Shown one piece after another: positions 47,501 to 60,300 of a DNA stretch of 64,000 bases (positions are counted from its first letter, which is position 1; every line of letters starts with the position of its first letter). The position numbers and the translations under genes are program-made. Source of the DNA: Sphagnum compactum. Its lineage: Eukaryota > Bryophyta > Sphagnopsida > Sphagnales. Under the pieces are notes generated by a model. That model did no database searches and was not told the origin of the DNA. It worked only from the letters and a program-made list of their open reading frames with translations. The stretch is taken from NCBI GenBank assembly GCA_965153455.1, contig OZ234495.1, forward strand, positions 18,596,875 through 18,660,874, written 5' to 3'.

Positions 47501-50500
47501 AGCAGGTTTTGGCAGACATTGATCAATGCCAGGAGCATGGTTGTTCCTCAATCTCTGTTTCCACCTCACCAATTTGAGATATAAAGTCTTTGATTATGCT
47601 TTATGAGCAGTGACCTGGAGGAAATTGTGAAGCTGGGAGAAGGTACATACGGGGAGGCTTTCAAAGGAGGTGGGAATGTGTTCAAGATTGTTCCCATGGA
47701 TGGTGACTTCCAAGTGAATGGTGAGATTCAGAAGGTAAATTCAATTGCAAGATCTGAACTTTGCTTCAATGCTATGCATTTGCTGTGTGTGATATATATC
47801 TCTCACAAAAAGCTCATAGATGATGATGATGATGATGATGGGGTTTTTTTATGCCTTTTACAAACTGTTGCAGACATCAGCTGAGATATTAAGTGAGGTT
47901 CTTCTCCACAACACATTGAATAAGCTGCGTGGTGATCCTACTTCACTCAACATGTGTACAAATTTCATTCACACCAAAGCGTAAGGGTACTCCATTTTTT
48001 TCCAGAGTTTGTCTCACTGACGTGACTCAAATTTACTGATAGAATAGAGCTGGATCTCATTGTACAAATGCCCATCTCATTAACTATGGTTTCAAGAGAT
48101 CTGGTCATGGCAGACCATGGGATGACCATAGATGATGTTGTACCATAAGATAGCATTGCCAAATTCCAATTGTGTGAAGTAGGGATCTTTCTGTCTTCTT
48201 GTTGGCAGTTGAGATCAGATGGTCATGGTCACAATTTTTCTTCTATGGCAGCACCCGCATATGTCAAGGCACTTATGACTCTGACTTGGTTCATGCCTGG
48301 GAGGATTATGATGCCACTCGCACTTCTGAAAATGAGCATCCAATGCTCTTCCCAGACAAACAGGTCTTCTGCTCTATCCTGGCACAAGATAACAAGGCAA
48401 CATTTGTGACTAGTTTTGTACATTAAAATGCACATGGAAAATTCTGCAGCCAAAACTGTTTTGTTGTCATGTTATGGATGTGCAGTTCTTCTAATGATAA
48501 GACATGGGTGCAGTTGTATGTAGTGTTTGTGTTGGCAGATGGAGGACAGGATTTGGAGAGTTTTGTGCTAGCTGATTTTGATGAAGCTCGGAGTGTCCTG
48601 TTCCAGGTAACAATTGGGTACCACAGCTATGTATCAATCAAAGGTTCAAATTAGATGGTGCGGTTGAAGTCCCTGCATGTTGTCTCATTTGGTGCTACTT
48701 ATTTGCCAGAAGCTGTCATAAGACTCATCAGCAGCAAGTTTGGGTTGCAAAACATGGTCATAGTTCAGAATATTTCAAAACACCAACTATATTATTCATT
48801 GCTATCTGCAGGCTACAGTACTTGTGCAGCATGAGCAGAGACATCTAGTGTTCATATTGCAATGAAGCTAATATGCTTGTGACTCACCCAACCATTTTAC
48901 AATCTGCATGGGATGTAGGTAGTGCTTGCACTTGCTGTGGCAGAGGAAGCTTTCCAATTTGAGCACCGGGACTTACACTGGTTGATTCTTCTACCTAGTT
49001 GCATTGCATCCTACTGGCATGTACTTGTGTAGAGAGAGCTAACTGTAGTCTGCTTGAAGTATGATATACATTAGCTATGGTGTAACCACCACTGAATTGG
49101 GACCAGAAATAGTAGTTAAAAAACAAGCATCGCTCAGTAAGTGGTGGGGGCTTGAAGCTGAGGAATCTGATGCCTTTTCCAGGGATTGAGACTTGCACCC
49201 AAAGCATTGGGTTAAAAAACAAAACCTACAAAGGGCCTGTACTTGGAGCTTGTCTTTGTATTCAAGCAAAATTATAGGATCCCAAATTCCTTACTCCATT
49301 GTGCTATGAACAGCTCATCTTGGGTCACATCTAATTCCTTTCACATTAAAGAGTGGGCTGAGCTGAGTAAGTCCTTAAAGCATTTAGCCAGTTTTCAGTT
49401 CTTGGTCCAACTTGACCATGTACTTCATGTCATGGTCATGTGGTATGCAGGGGCAATCTTGTGTTGGCAAGGTGTAAAGAGCGTTCTATTCCCTATCGAT
49501 TGCTTGGTCAGAGCAAGCTGGTGAAATCTTTTGGCATCTCTTTGTCTCTTATTGACTTCACTCTCTCGCGTCTTGATACAGGTTCTCAGACTCATCCTCC
49601 TTGTCACTCTCTTGTTCTTTGTCTATTGATACATCCATCAAGGATAGAACTATAATAGGAAGGGGATAAAAAAGCATGAGATTGTGTTGGTGTGGACCCT
49701 GTTAATCAATCAATCAATTCATCAAGTACCTCCTAAGTATTGGGGGTTGCTGTGCAGGTAAACAAGTGCAGTTCACCAATTTGTCTGCAGACCCTGTTAT
49801 CTTTGAAGGCCCCAAAGGCGACATCCAGGTCCAAGTCACCGTACTATTGATTTCCGTGTACACTTTATTTGCTAGCTCTTGCTTTCAGTTTTACACCCCT
49901 GATGCTCTGATACTCATAGTTTCACTTTATCAAACTGTATGAACCACAGCAATTCTGACTAGTGCTCAAATTTTTCCACGGCTGCAGTTTGATACATATC
50001 GCAGGATGCTCAAATTAACCAAAGGACAATGGGAAGGGCGGTAAGAGTGCATCCTGATATGTTCATAGCTCATGAACAAAATGCCTTGGTTTATTGTTCA
50101 AAATCAAGTGAGGGTCAGTTTCTTAATGGCCTTTCATGAAAAGACATGTATAATTTTCTCATGAAGGTGGTGTGAGCACACCCTCCTTGTAGGTATGACA
50201 ATCAACTAAAAGGTTCTAGTTGCTGGTCTATTATAGTTTGAAATGTGACCACACTAGGATACCCATTCTCTGATACTTTTCTCTTTTAGGAAAGGAGAGT
50301 CCTAAATTCGGCATTACACAATGTCTTGAAGAAAGAGAGCGCACTAGATTTGATTCCTGCATTATTTTCTTTGCCTCTGATCAATCATGGTAGCTGCTGA
50401 CAGGTTCCTCAAAACCAACTGCCTCTGGATCCACTACCTGGCAGATATTCTTCTGAGCAAAAAGTCCTTTGTAAGTTCTTCTGCTTCTGTCATGTTCAAA

Positions 50501-50829
50501 TTTCTTACTGACAATCTGAAAATGTAAACCATGCAAGTTTGTGAATATCCATTGCAAATAAGAAGTAATCTCTGATATTGTTTCTGGTTATATTGTGCCA
50601 GAAGAGGATGAACCATATGAGCATGTTTAGGGTCGTATAGACTAGGCAGTAACCTTACGAATGTCTCTCACACAAAATGTAAATCCGGTTGGTTAAATTG
50701 CAGAGCTGCTCAGAGCAAGATAAGCGCTCTCTTCGGGCATTTCGAAAACGGGTGCTACTGTATGAGTGTGCAGGTGCTGCTGTGCAAGATGACTTCTTTG
50801 ACGGCATGTTGTTAGATTCCTTGGAATAA
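44506..50829 (+). CDS. HASPIN: Haspin (histone H3 Thr3) kinase, 16 coding exons
   Basis: Haspin phosphorylates histone H3 at Thr3 in mitosis and so places the chromosomal passenger complex at centromeres. Exons: 44506-44548, 44710-44893, 45287-45361, 45794-45992, 46165-46875, 47139-47272, 47611-47734, 47874-47980, 48252-48363, 48514-48606, 48919-48980, 49451-49581, 49758-49828, 49988-50040, 50404-50470, 50704-50829; 2292 nt, 763 aa. Residues 1-448 are a divergent, low-complexity regulatory part. The kinase starts near C449. It has a glycine loop GEGTYGEAF (458-466), K474, E498 in the C helix, the Haspin insert ICQGTYDSDLVHAWEDYD, the catalytic loop HRDLHWGN (610-617) and the atypical DFT (650-652) in place of DFG. 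No APE motif is present, as expected for Haspin. Intron 6 uses a GC donor. All catalytic residues are intact. Confidence 0.93.
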
Positions 50830-51176
50830 AAAATTTGTGTTGCTAGTAGTATGCATGCATGCCAGTGTTGATCCATTTCCATTTTTTGGTTGGTACCCAT
50901 CAAGTACTGCTGAAGGTTTGGGTGAACATTCATTCTAGTGGGAGTTACAATCTTCCAGTGTTTAGAATTGTTTGAAAAAAAAAAAACTGCCCATGAGGCA
51001 CCAGACTCTGCAAATTGTGGTTGTCTTTTGGTCACAATCTCCAGGCAACCATTGTTTGATGTACACAATCGTACCTATGACCGATGTTTGTAAGAACCTG
51101 CTGACAAAGTGTAAGAACCCCACTGTATGAAATTGTGTTGTGTGCATGCACGTTGCATGGTTTAAGGCACCTACCA
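50830..51176. other. Haspin 3' flank
   Basis: Likely 3' untranslated region and spacer. Nothing else is recognised. Confidence 0.5.
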
Positions 51177-51850
51177 TTTAGGGTTTAGGGTTTCAGGTCC
51201 CGCCCAACAAGTGCAACATAGATTTGTTTTAAGTACGAACCCCGACGAGTGAACTGGACAGAAAACACACTTCCACATTGTAATTCTTGTCCCATAGCTA
51301 ACCACAATGGTTACTATGTACTAACCACCCACATGCGCTCACCTACTCAATAGCCACCAAGTGCCTTAAACCTTCTTACCTACCTACCTACCTACCTACC
51401 TACTTACCTACCTACATAATAATCAATGAAACACTCTACCTACTTATCGATGGTACTTACTTACTTACTTACTTACTTACATGTGGTGTTTGTTAAGGGT
51501 GAAGTACCAAGGTTCACATGGTAGGTTTAGGGTTTAGGTTAGTGGGTTTCCAAAGGATGATATTGCAATGGTGGGTGCAGGCGAGATTGAACTAGCACCC
51601 CACTAACTAGCACACGGTGCAAGATGGATGGATAGAGTGTGGACAGGAAACACTTTTTCATTGTATTCTTGTTTCGTAGTTAACCCAGCTGGTTAGATAT
51701 TAAGGTGCCGACCATCACAACCATCTAAATTATCTCATAGCCACCAAGTGCCTTGCTTACCTACCTACCTACCTACCTACTTACCTATCTACCTATCTAC
51801 TTAAGTAATTATCTACCTACCTACCTACCTACCTACCTACCTACTAACTA
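51177..51850. repeat. ~390-bp tandem duplication with telomere-like heads and TACC tails
   Basis: Two diverged units each begin with TTTAGGGTTTAGG-like sequence (51177-51196 and 51524-51540). They share GGACAG-AAACAC, TAGCCACCAAGTGCCTT (51351 and 51738) and end in tetranucleotide arrays of TACC/TTAC (51376-51416 plus 51453-51480, and 51757-51845). The unit spacing measured at the shared motif is 387 bp. Confidence 0.75.
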
Positions 51851-54385
51851 ATTAAATTATTTACCTACTTCCTTCCCTAAGTAGGTAACCTAGACCTTGT
51901 AACTCTGTAACAAGGTACCATGTATTAGTAGTAGTAAGGGGGGGAGAAGGAGAGCATGTACCTACCATGTACCTTTTGTTGCTCACCATAATTCAAGCTG
52001 CCATTTTGGTTGGAATCTCAATGTTCTCATCAACTTGTGTGCAAAGTCTCTCCCACACTCCCTCTCTCTTTGTGTGCTTCTTTGCAAAATCTTTGTGCTA
52101 ATAATTCTCACACCCTAATATGTGTAGTTTGTACCTGCCTTGATTGTACTAGGTACCCTAGTACCTAGGCTGGTTAGGCACTAATTAATTATTTTTTGGG
52201 ATTAGTGCCAAAAAAATTTCTGAAAAAAAATCTATACCTGCACATGCTGAAAATCTCAAAGAAATTCTTCCCTCAAGCACACCAGCTTTATTACATTATC
52301 TAGTATATAGTGCCTACTTTAAATTTTTTTAATTTTTTTTTTCTACTGCCAAAAGAAAATGATTTTTGGAAAATTAATATTATGAAAAAAATAATTATCA
52401 ATTTTTTTCAAATGAGAAAAAAAAAAAAACCCCTAACTAAATCGGTCTGCTTTTCCAGAGCATTTTTTGCCCTGAGCAGCAGAGGTTTCGATAATTATGA
52501 ATTAAAAGAAAATTCTGTCCTCACTCATACTCATTGGTAGTAGTAATGGGAGTAAGTGGTATGAGGATACAAAATATGATGAAAAGCTTATAAGCGAGCA
52601 CACACACATGCTTAACCTCCAATTTAGGGTTTAGGGTTTAAGGTTTAACTCTTATATTAGAGATGTGTTGTGATTAGCTAGTCATCTCCTTTGGGCTACA
52701 TACACATATTTTACAAGAGGAGAAATTTTGGTCAAAGAATATGGGATGAAGTGTGGTGCTATTGGGAACACATTGAGAACACATTGGGAACACCAAATTA
52801 TCGAAAAATCTCAATCCACGAAACAAAGGAAAGTGAAAATGAAGGTACCCCGAATAGGGAAGGTTTTAAGGCTATCATCTTATTAGAGTAGCATGACAAT
52901 GCTTTTCTCACTTGGTTGCTTTTGAAGGGAACTAAACTAAATGGCCCCATTTCACTACAAACAAAATCATGTGTAAAAACTTGTATCATCATTTGTCCCA
53001 AAATGGCAACAAGATCATCACTTTTTTGTGTGTTATCATTGTAGTTAGAAGTAGTGGGTACCCTTAACCCTAGTCCTTGCAGCACATAGTTAGTAGTACC
53101 CTTAGTAGCCCTTGTGTGGTCAGCTCTATTAAGGTACCCTTAGGCCCTAGTCCTTTGAAGATGGAGCTGACCACACAAGGTTACACTTAACTTAGTCATC
53201 TATGGAATAGCCAAAAAGACAAAAAAAAAAGAAAAAAAGAGGGCCATTAATTGTGGCATAACATCTTCTCAAAAACTCTTGGTCCTTGAAGGTTATTCAT
53301 AACCGCCGGCTGGACGGTTCTGAGGACTTAGTGCTCAATGGGTATTGAATTTTTCAAAATTTTAATAACCTACCCGGATGACCCAATCATCACCCAGGGT
53401 AGGTTATAGGGTTTAGGGTTTAGTAGGGCTAAAACCCTAAACCCTAAAACATTGAAACATAAACTTAAAAAACATGTTCATGATAGAAAACAACAAAAAA
53501 AATCAGGAATTTTATTTTTTGGAGATTTTGAAATAGCCAGATTTTAAAAAATTGGCAAATTTTGAGATTTAAAAATGAAGTAAATTTTGGGGTCTTTCCA
53601 CTCGCCATAATTGAAACGTTTTTAGGAATGATCTCTAGATTTCTACTCTTTAGGTTGAAGCAGGTTGCCAAAAAATTTAGAAGGATTTTCACTTTCACAT
53701 CTCATTTATAGCCAAAATTGGCTAAACTAAATCTTCTTATGGTTGATCACCACTTTTGGTTACTACATCACAAAATTGACAATCAAAGCACTCGGTCAAG
53801 AAAGTGCATAAAAGAAGAGCACATTTTTAGGGGTTTAGGGTTGCACAAAACTGAATTGCTTGAGACTAATTGAAATAAAACAAGCTGCTGATTCATGTAA
53901 AAATTGCTGTATCTGAAGCTCTGAAGCTCAGCACTCTAATGGGGTGGTGGTACCAAACAATTTTACAACATGGGTTTCTTTGTGTGCACACTGGATTTGA
54001 GGAATGAGCTTTGTGGCTACAAATTTTAACTTGGAAAAAAGCACAAATTTTTTGTACAAGTCTAATAGCTTGCAATAATATAATTCCATTCTTGATGATG
54101 TCATTGTGGTTTTTCTCTGTTAGCAATTGGAAGTGTTTTGAGCATAGTTTTGGGAAGAGAAGAATAATGCACTTCTTATAATTGAGCTGAGGATTTGTTT
54201 TTTTTTGGTGAGGGGTGCGTCTGAATGCAGGCATAAAGAAAGAAAGAACTCCAGCTTTTAAATCAGAGATCCTGCTTTGAGTAAAGAGGTGAATTTTGTT
54301 ATTGCTGTATATTATATCATTGCTGCTGCTGCTGCACATGATGACTTAGTCCTCTGAGTTTTTTTAGTGGAAAATCATTTAATTT
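51851..54385. other. intergenic DNA with short telomeric and inverted repeats
   Basis: AT-rich with no recognised gene. Further telomere-like units occur near 52626-52648 and 53409-53450. A perfect inverted repeat is at 53111-53126/53164-53179. A GGGAACACATTG-type repeat near 52765-52795 resembles the one near 40.95 kb. The right end should include the MYB gene 3' untranslated region. Confidence 0.5.
53409..53450. repeat. head-to-head telomeric repeat palindrome
   Basis: Two GGGTTTA units followed after a short spacer by two CCCTAAA units in the opposite orientation form a small palindrome of plant telomere sequence. Confidence 0.85.
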
Positions 54386-57300
54386 CTACATGATGAATTG
54401 GTGATCAAGAAGCGCCTCATTTTGTAGTTGCTCCACAGCAAAATGCACGGCATTCATAGAATCCATGAAGTTGGAGCTTGACACTGCGATAGCCAAACGG
54501 GTCTCTCCAGCTTTCATTACACCAATCCTGCATTCAGTCAGACCATCATCACAACAAACCAACCACCCATGATGCATGATGCACACACACAAAACCCCGA
54601 ACCCCGAATCCTAAATCCACACACACCCATGATGATGCGCACATGTATCTATCGATCACACACACCCATGATGATGCGCACATGTATCTATCGATCACAC
54701 ACACCCATGATGCATGTGTACACATGATATGCACACCCACATTACACTCCAAATGTTTCTGGAACTGTCATCTTCTTCTCTCAATATGAACAATAATAAG
54801 GCAGTGGCCAAGCACAACTGAGTATTAAGCCTTTAGATCTTCCAGAATGTGTGAGATACAGCACTGGCGCATAATTTTTTTCACCATAATGCCAGAGAAT
54901 TTTTCTGGGTATTTGATCCAGGACCCCTGCTCTGCTCATAAATTCTAGTTTTTTCTCTTTTGTTTTTCGCTTTGCAGAAATTTGAACAAAAAGACAAGGC
55001 CATGGATAAACAAATTTTCAGACTCTACCTGTGGCCTAAGCCAATGCATCCAAGCTGCCATTGTGCGTGCATTTGATGGCAAATTTCCCGCAGTTTTGCT
55101 TCAGCGAGAGGTGTATCATGTCCAGGATAATCAATGCCTTTGATACACAACTGCCCACAACCATCACCGCCGCCGCCGCCACCACCACCACCACCACCCC
55201 CACCCCAATGGTGAGGAACATTCAAAGAGTACGAACCCACCTCAGGAGCCGTGCTAAGCTTCACCCTCTCCATATAGTATGTGGTGTCAAGAGGTCTGTC
55301 AACAAACTCAATCAGATCAAGCTCATGGTTTTGGCGACCACCACTGTGATCTTCTGCTGTTGCAATTGAATCACTCTCTGTACAGCAAATTGGAACAACA
55401 ACCATCGGGTTGTGGTGGTTGTGATGGTCCCACTGTTGTTGTTGCTGTTGCTGTTGATGCTGCATTGGGTTCAAGGCATTGAAGAGAAGCTGAGGAGAGG
55501 GACCAACAGCAGCAGTAGCAGATGATACCTCAGGGAGGTGCAGCAGACAAGCCATAGTCCCTGATGTGCCTGATTGCTGCTCATGTTGATCTGGTACTAT
55601 GGAAATGCTACAGGGATTGTCATAGTAAGAAGAGGCAGTGGTGGCATTGAGCGTCTGTGCTTGCATACTCTTTTGGAAAGAATCTTCCGGTGCAGCAGGC
55701 AGATTGCAGTTTGCAGTGTAGCTGCTGGGTTTTGCAGTGACTACGGTACGCATGGAATGTGAGCCGTCTTGAAGATTTAAGGTTTCTGGCATCATCATGA
55801 CGTGGGGAAGATGTGAGACTTCTGGTATCCCAACTGGTGGGTATGTTGCAAGCTGCATGAGGTTAGTACTGCCACCACAGCAGCCACCATTTGGGTTCTG
55901 CATAAAAGTCCTATCTGAATCCAGCTGCTGCTGATGCTGCTGCAGCTGCAGGGTGTCATGTGCTGAGAAACAGCTGCTCGATGCGCACTCATGATGTTGA
56001 GGAGGACTGGGAATTTCCAGCGGATACGACGACTGCACAGATGACAACACATTTCTATTCATGGAATTGAAGTAAATCTGCTGCACATGTTGTTGAGATC
56101 CTTGTCCAAGTCCTTCTCCTTCTGGTCTGCTGCATTCTGAAGCCTTTTCAGGCTCAAGTGGATATGGGAGAGAGGCAGCATGATGAAGTGTAAAGCTTTC
56201 GCTTACAACTTGCTCCAGGGTTCCAGCGAGTTGGGTGGCAACTGCTGACTTGCCAGGGATATCCATATCTAGTGCTGTTAACTCTGATGATGATGCCTGC
56301 AGATTTTGAATCAAGACAGCATTGTCATCAACATCATCATCATCATCATCATCCTCCGTGTTGCAAGTCTTGCAGGAAGAAGCAAGTGCTCCAGCAGCAA
56401 CACTTGTAGTACAGCTGCAGTTGTGGCCCATGCAGCAAGTCTTGGTTCCATGATTCTGTATCCAGAGTGGCCTTAGAAGATGACCTAAACTTTCTCCTCC
56501 TCCTCCAGTAGCTATGTCATTCAACACTCCTTCTCCTGATGATGATCCCCATGCCCCAGCCCCACTGGCACCAACACCACCACCACCACTGCCACCACCC
56601 CACACTGTGACTGGAGAAGAAGAAGAGCAGCTTAGATACCCATCAACATTGTTACTACTAGTACTCCTCGCACCACCTTGTTGACCCCACACAGAAACAC
56701 GAGGCTGCAGCAAACTTGGAGCTGTTGTCACTGTCGTCGTCGTCATTGAGCTGTTTGCAAATGGCACATAGCAGCTTGCAGATTGCAGCATTAGGGGGTG
56801 GTTTCCTTGTGTGGCAGCAGCAAGTGCATAACTTGCGCATTGATGATGATGATGATCCCCTAGTCCATGATCCTCCTCATCATCTTCACCAGTTGTTGCA
56901 CACATGAGATGCATGATGTTGTCAACATCGACTGAATCCATCTCCTCAAAATGCCCTGGTGTGAGAGAAGCTTCATCCATCTGCACAAGTGTGTAGAGAC
57001 AGACAAGTGAACATGCGTTTCTCAAATTGATCAGATTGTTTATTTCCATGCAAAGAAAGAAACATGCTCTTACTTCTCTCCTTCATACATAACAAGAATG
57101 ATGATGGGGCATTGATAACTCTATGTACCTGGATCTTTGTCTGCGGTGAATTTGTCCAACCGGTGGAAGATTCACATGCCAGTTGTGGAGATGGCGAGCC
57201 CGAATCTGGGGTTCCAGAATGTGATTCACCGTGGCCACCAGTCGTTGCACCACCTCCAAGGCAATCAAGATCATGGTCATGTGTAATAGACAAGTCAGGT

Positions 57301-60300
57301 TTTGAGGAGGAATTGTTGTTGTTGTTTCTCTCAGTCTGAGTGGCAACCACCTTCTGCTGATAGTCACGGAGGACAGTGCAGCGAGGTATGACTTCAAGGC
57401 CATCTAATGTGCCATCTATTGGTCTCCTGTGCTTGCGGCGTAGGTCCTTCCGCCTCATCGTGGCATTCCAGTGATTCTTGATTGCGTTTTCAGTGCGACC
57501 CGGAATGAGCTTGGCAATGTCAGCCCATCTATTCCCAAGTTTGTTATGTGCAGACACAAGCGCCTCTTCTTCCTCTATATTCCAACCATCCCGCTGCACA
57601 CAACAATCATCATCACCATCAGATCATCATCATATGCATTAGGGTTTCTCCATGAGGGTCATCATCATTTGCATTAGGGTTTTTTGGAGTCCAGTGGGGA
57701 GGACTGAGTTCTTGCAGCTCTTGCAAGCTGAACCCTCTCTCTCTCTCTCTCTCTTTGTTTTCAAGCAAGTGGACTTGAGTTTAGTGTGCATGGTACATAC
57801 CTTGATGTCAGGGCGGAGATGATTGTGCCAACGCTCGCGGCATTGCTTACCTATGCGACCTGTCAAGTAAGTCGCAATCAGTGACCAGCGTTGCTGTCCA
57901 TGTCTCTCCACCAACTCCATCAAGAACCTGTAGTAGACCCAAAACAACAAAACCATCATAAGTTCACACAACATTCATGATCAAGTCCTGAGCTGATTTT
58001 CTTTTGTCAACAACACTGATCTCTCAAAAGACATGGAAGGAAAATTGCAATTAACTTAGATGAAGGAATTGCAAGCTTGAGCTTTGCAAATAAAATCTGC
58101 AATTGCAAGAGAAAAGACCCAAAAAAAAGGGAAATACAATGCAGTGATAAAAGTGCTTGAATGGTGAAGAAAGAACACGGTGAAACTGAACCCTGAACCC
58201 TAAACCCTAAACCTGAACACACTTTTCAAGAGAAAGAAAAGTATACCTGTCTTCTTCAGGGGTCCATTGACCTTTGATGATGTTTGGGCGACGAGGACCT
58301 CCTTTGGACGAGCGCTTGAACACTCGCTTATCAGAAGGAAGAAGAATCTGAAGATCATCATGATGCTGCTGCTGCTGTGGATCATCATGATGATGGGTTT
58401 TCTTCTCAAATGCTTCCCTGCTGCTGACTGTGAACCACTGATGATGATCTGCAGCAAGTGCATCAAGCAAAAGCTGATCACTGAAGTATAATTCCTGCAC
58501 TGCTGCTGCTGCTGCTGCATGTGAGACAACATCCTGTCCAGATGCCACCACAATCCTCCTCTCATGATCCTGCTGCTGCTGCTGCTGCTGCTGACTATCA
58601 ATCAGGTCAGAGAGTGACGATGATGATGACAAGAGAGATTTTCCACTACCATCATGACCCACCATCTGTGCATCATATGCATGAAGATGGTGATGATGAT
58701 GCAAGCTGCTTTCATGCACTACTGCAACATGGGTGCTTGCAGGACTTGCTTCAGATTGCTTTGTGTAGTTGTTGTGGCGTTGGTTCTCTTTCAGCTGGAG
58801 GTCAAGTAACTGTGCTTTGTGGATGGCACTTGTGAGGAGCAAGTAGTCGTTCACACATGTGGCTCCCAATCCCTCACCTTGCCATTCAAGACCCGTCTGA
58901 TCACAACTCCCTGCTGCTGCAAACACATGACCATGATGCAGGAAGCCAACTGATGATCCAGCTTGAGCTGCCAATTGCCCACCACCTTGAACCTGGTTCT
59001 TAACAACCTCTAGCTGCTCCTGCTGCTGTGTGGAATCATGGAGCATGCTCATGTTTTCTTCTTCTATTGCTGCTGCTGCTGCAATGTTTTGCATTGAATG
59101 GTTAATGAAATGGTTCTCAAAATCCATCAATGCTTGATCATCTGTCAACCTTGCAATAGGGATTCTTGGGTTTGGATTGCCGGTAATTTCACAAGTGGTG
59201 GCAGTGGTCATGGCACCGCTGAGTAGAGTTTGTTGTTGTTGTTGTTGTGGGTCTGCAGGTAATTCATTCCTCATCTCTGTAAGCATTGTCTGCTGCGACT
59301 CATGCAGCATATTGCTGCTGTCGAGCTCCATAGATTTACAGTGTGATGTGAACTCTGTTAGACTGCTATTATTCTGATGATGATCTCTTGGCACCACTGC
59401 TGCCTGTTTGTTGTCCATTTCTAGTCCAGAGTGTAATGGCTGCAGTGGCCCCAGAGTTTTCCACCTTGATTGCATCATGCAGCCGTGCTCCAGCTGGTTG
59501 GGAGATGGATTTGCAGCTGCTGGTTGTGCTTCCACTGCTCCACATGAGGACGTGACCATATTGAACCCAAATCCTTGGCTTGTTTTCACCCTCTTCTGGC
59601 CCCACCATGATGAATCCATAACCTGCTGCTGCTGGCCTGGAAGATCATTGCACACGGTCTGCAGATGATGATGGTTAGACTTGTCACTCCATTGCTCTTC
59701 CCGAATTCCAACTTGCTGCACCATGAACCCAGCAGACTCATGATCATCATCATGCTGCTGTAGCAATATTCTTTCCTCAATTCTCTGATTGACAGCTGCT
59801 GATGATCCTACAAGCTGGTGAGCATTGAAGCTGCAGCTTCCTGAGGCAGTGGTGGCGGTGAATTCACATGAGCTCTGCCATGATGATCCTGCATCATGAT
59901 GACTCCTCATGTGATGAGCCTCCTGGGGGGAAAATCTCTGCTCCTGAATAATATGATCATCAGGAGTAGTTGCAGAAGGACACAAGTGGCGTTGTTGTTG
60001 GCCATCTTGGTTGTTGTTGTTGTTGTTGTTGTTGGGATCTCCTGTTGTCAGTAAGCAGGCTCTGAGGCCACTTGCTGGATCATGATGATGATGATGCAAG
60101 GATCCCAAATTTTGGTTCTGAAGGGAGCACCCTAAGAAGCTGGAGCTGGAGTTGTTGAGCTCCAGCTGCATAAGCTGCTGGGCGGGTATAGTGTTGCTGC
60201 TGCTGCTGTTGCTGTTGCTGCTGGAGACTCCATGAGCTACCTGCTGCAAGCTGATCATGGCCAGCTGCATATCCGTGGGAGCAGGAGCAGGAGCAGCATG

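Noticed and set aside
58267-60300. Plus-strand frames opposite the MYB gene
   Set aside because: They arise from CAG/CAT repeats read in antisense, with no conserved content.
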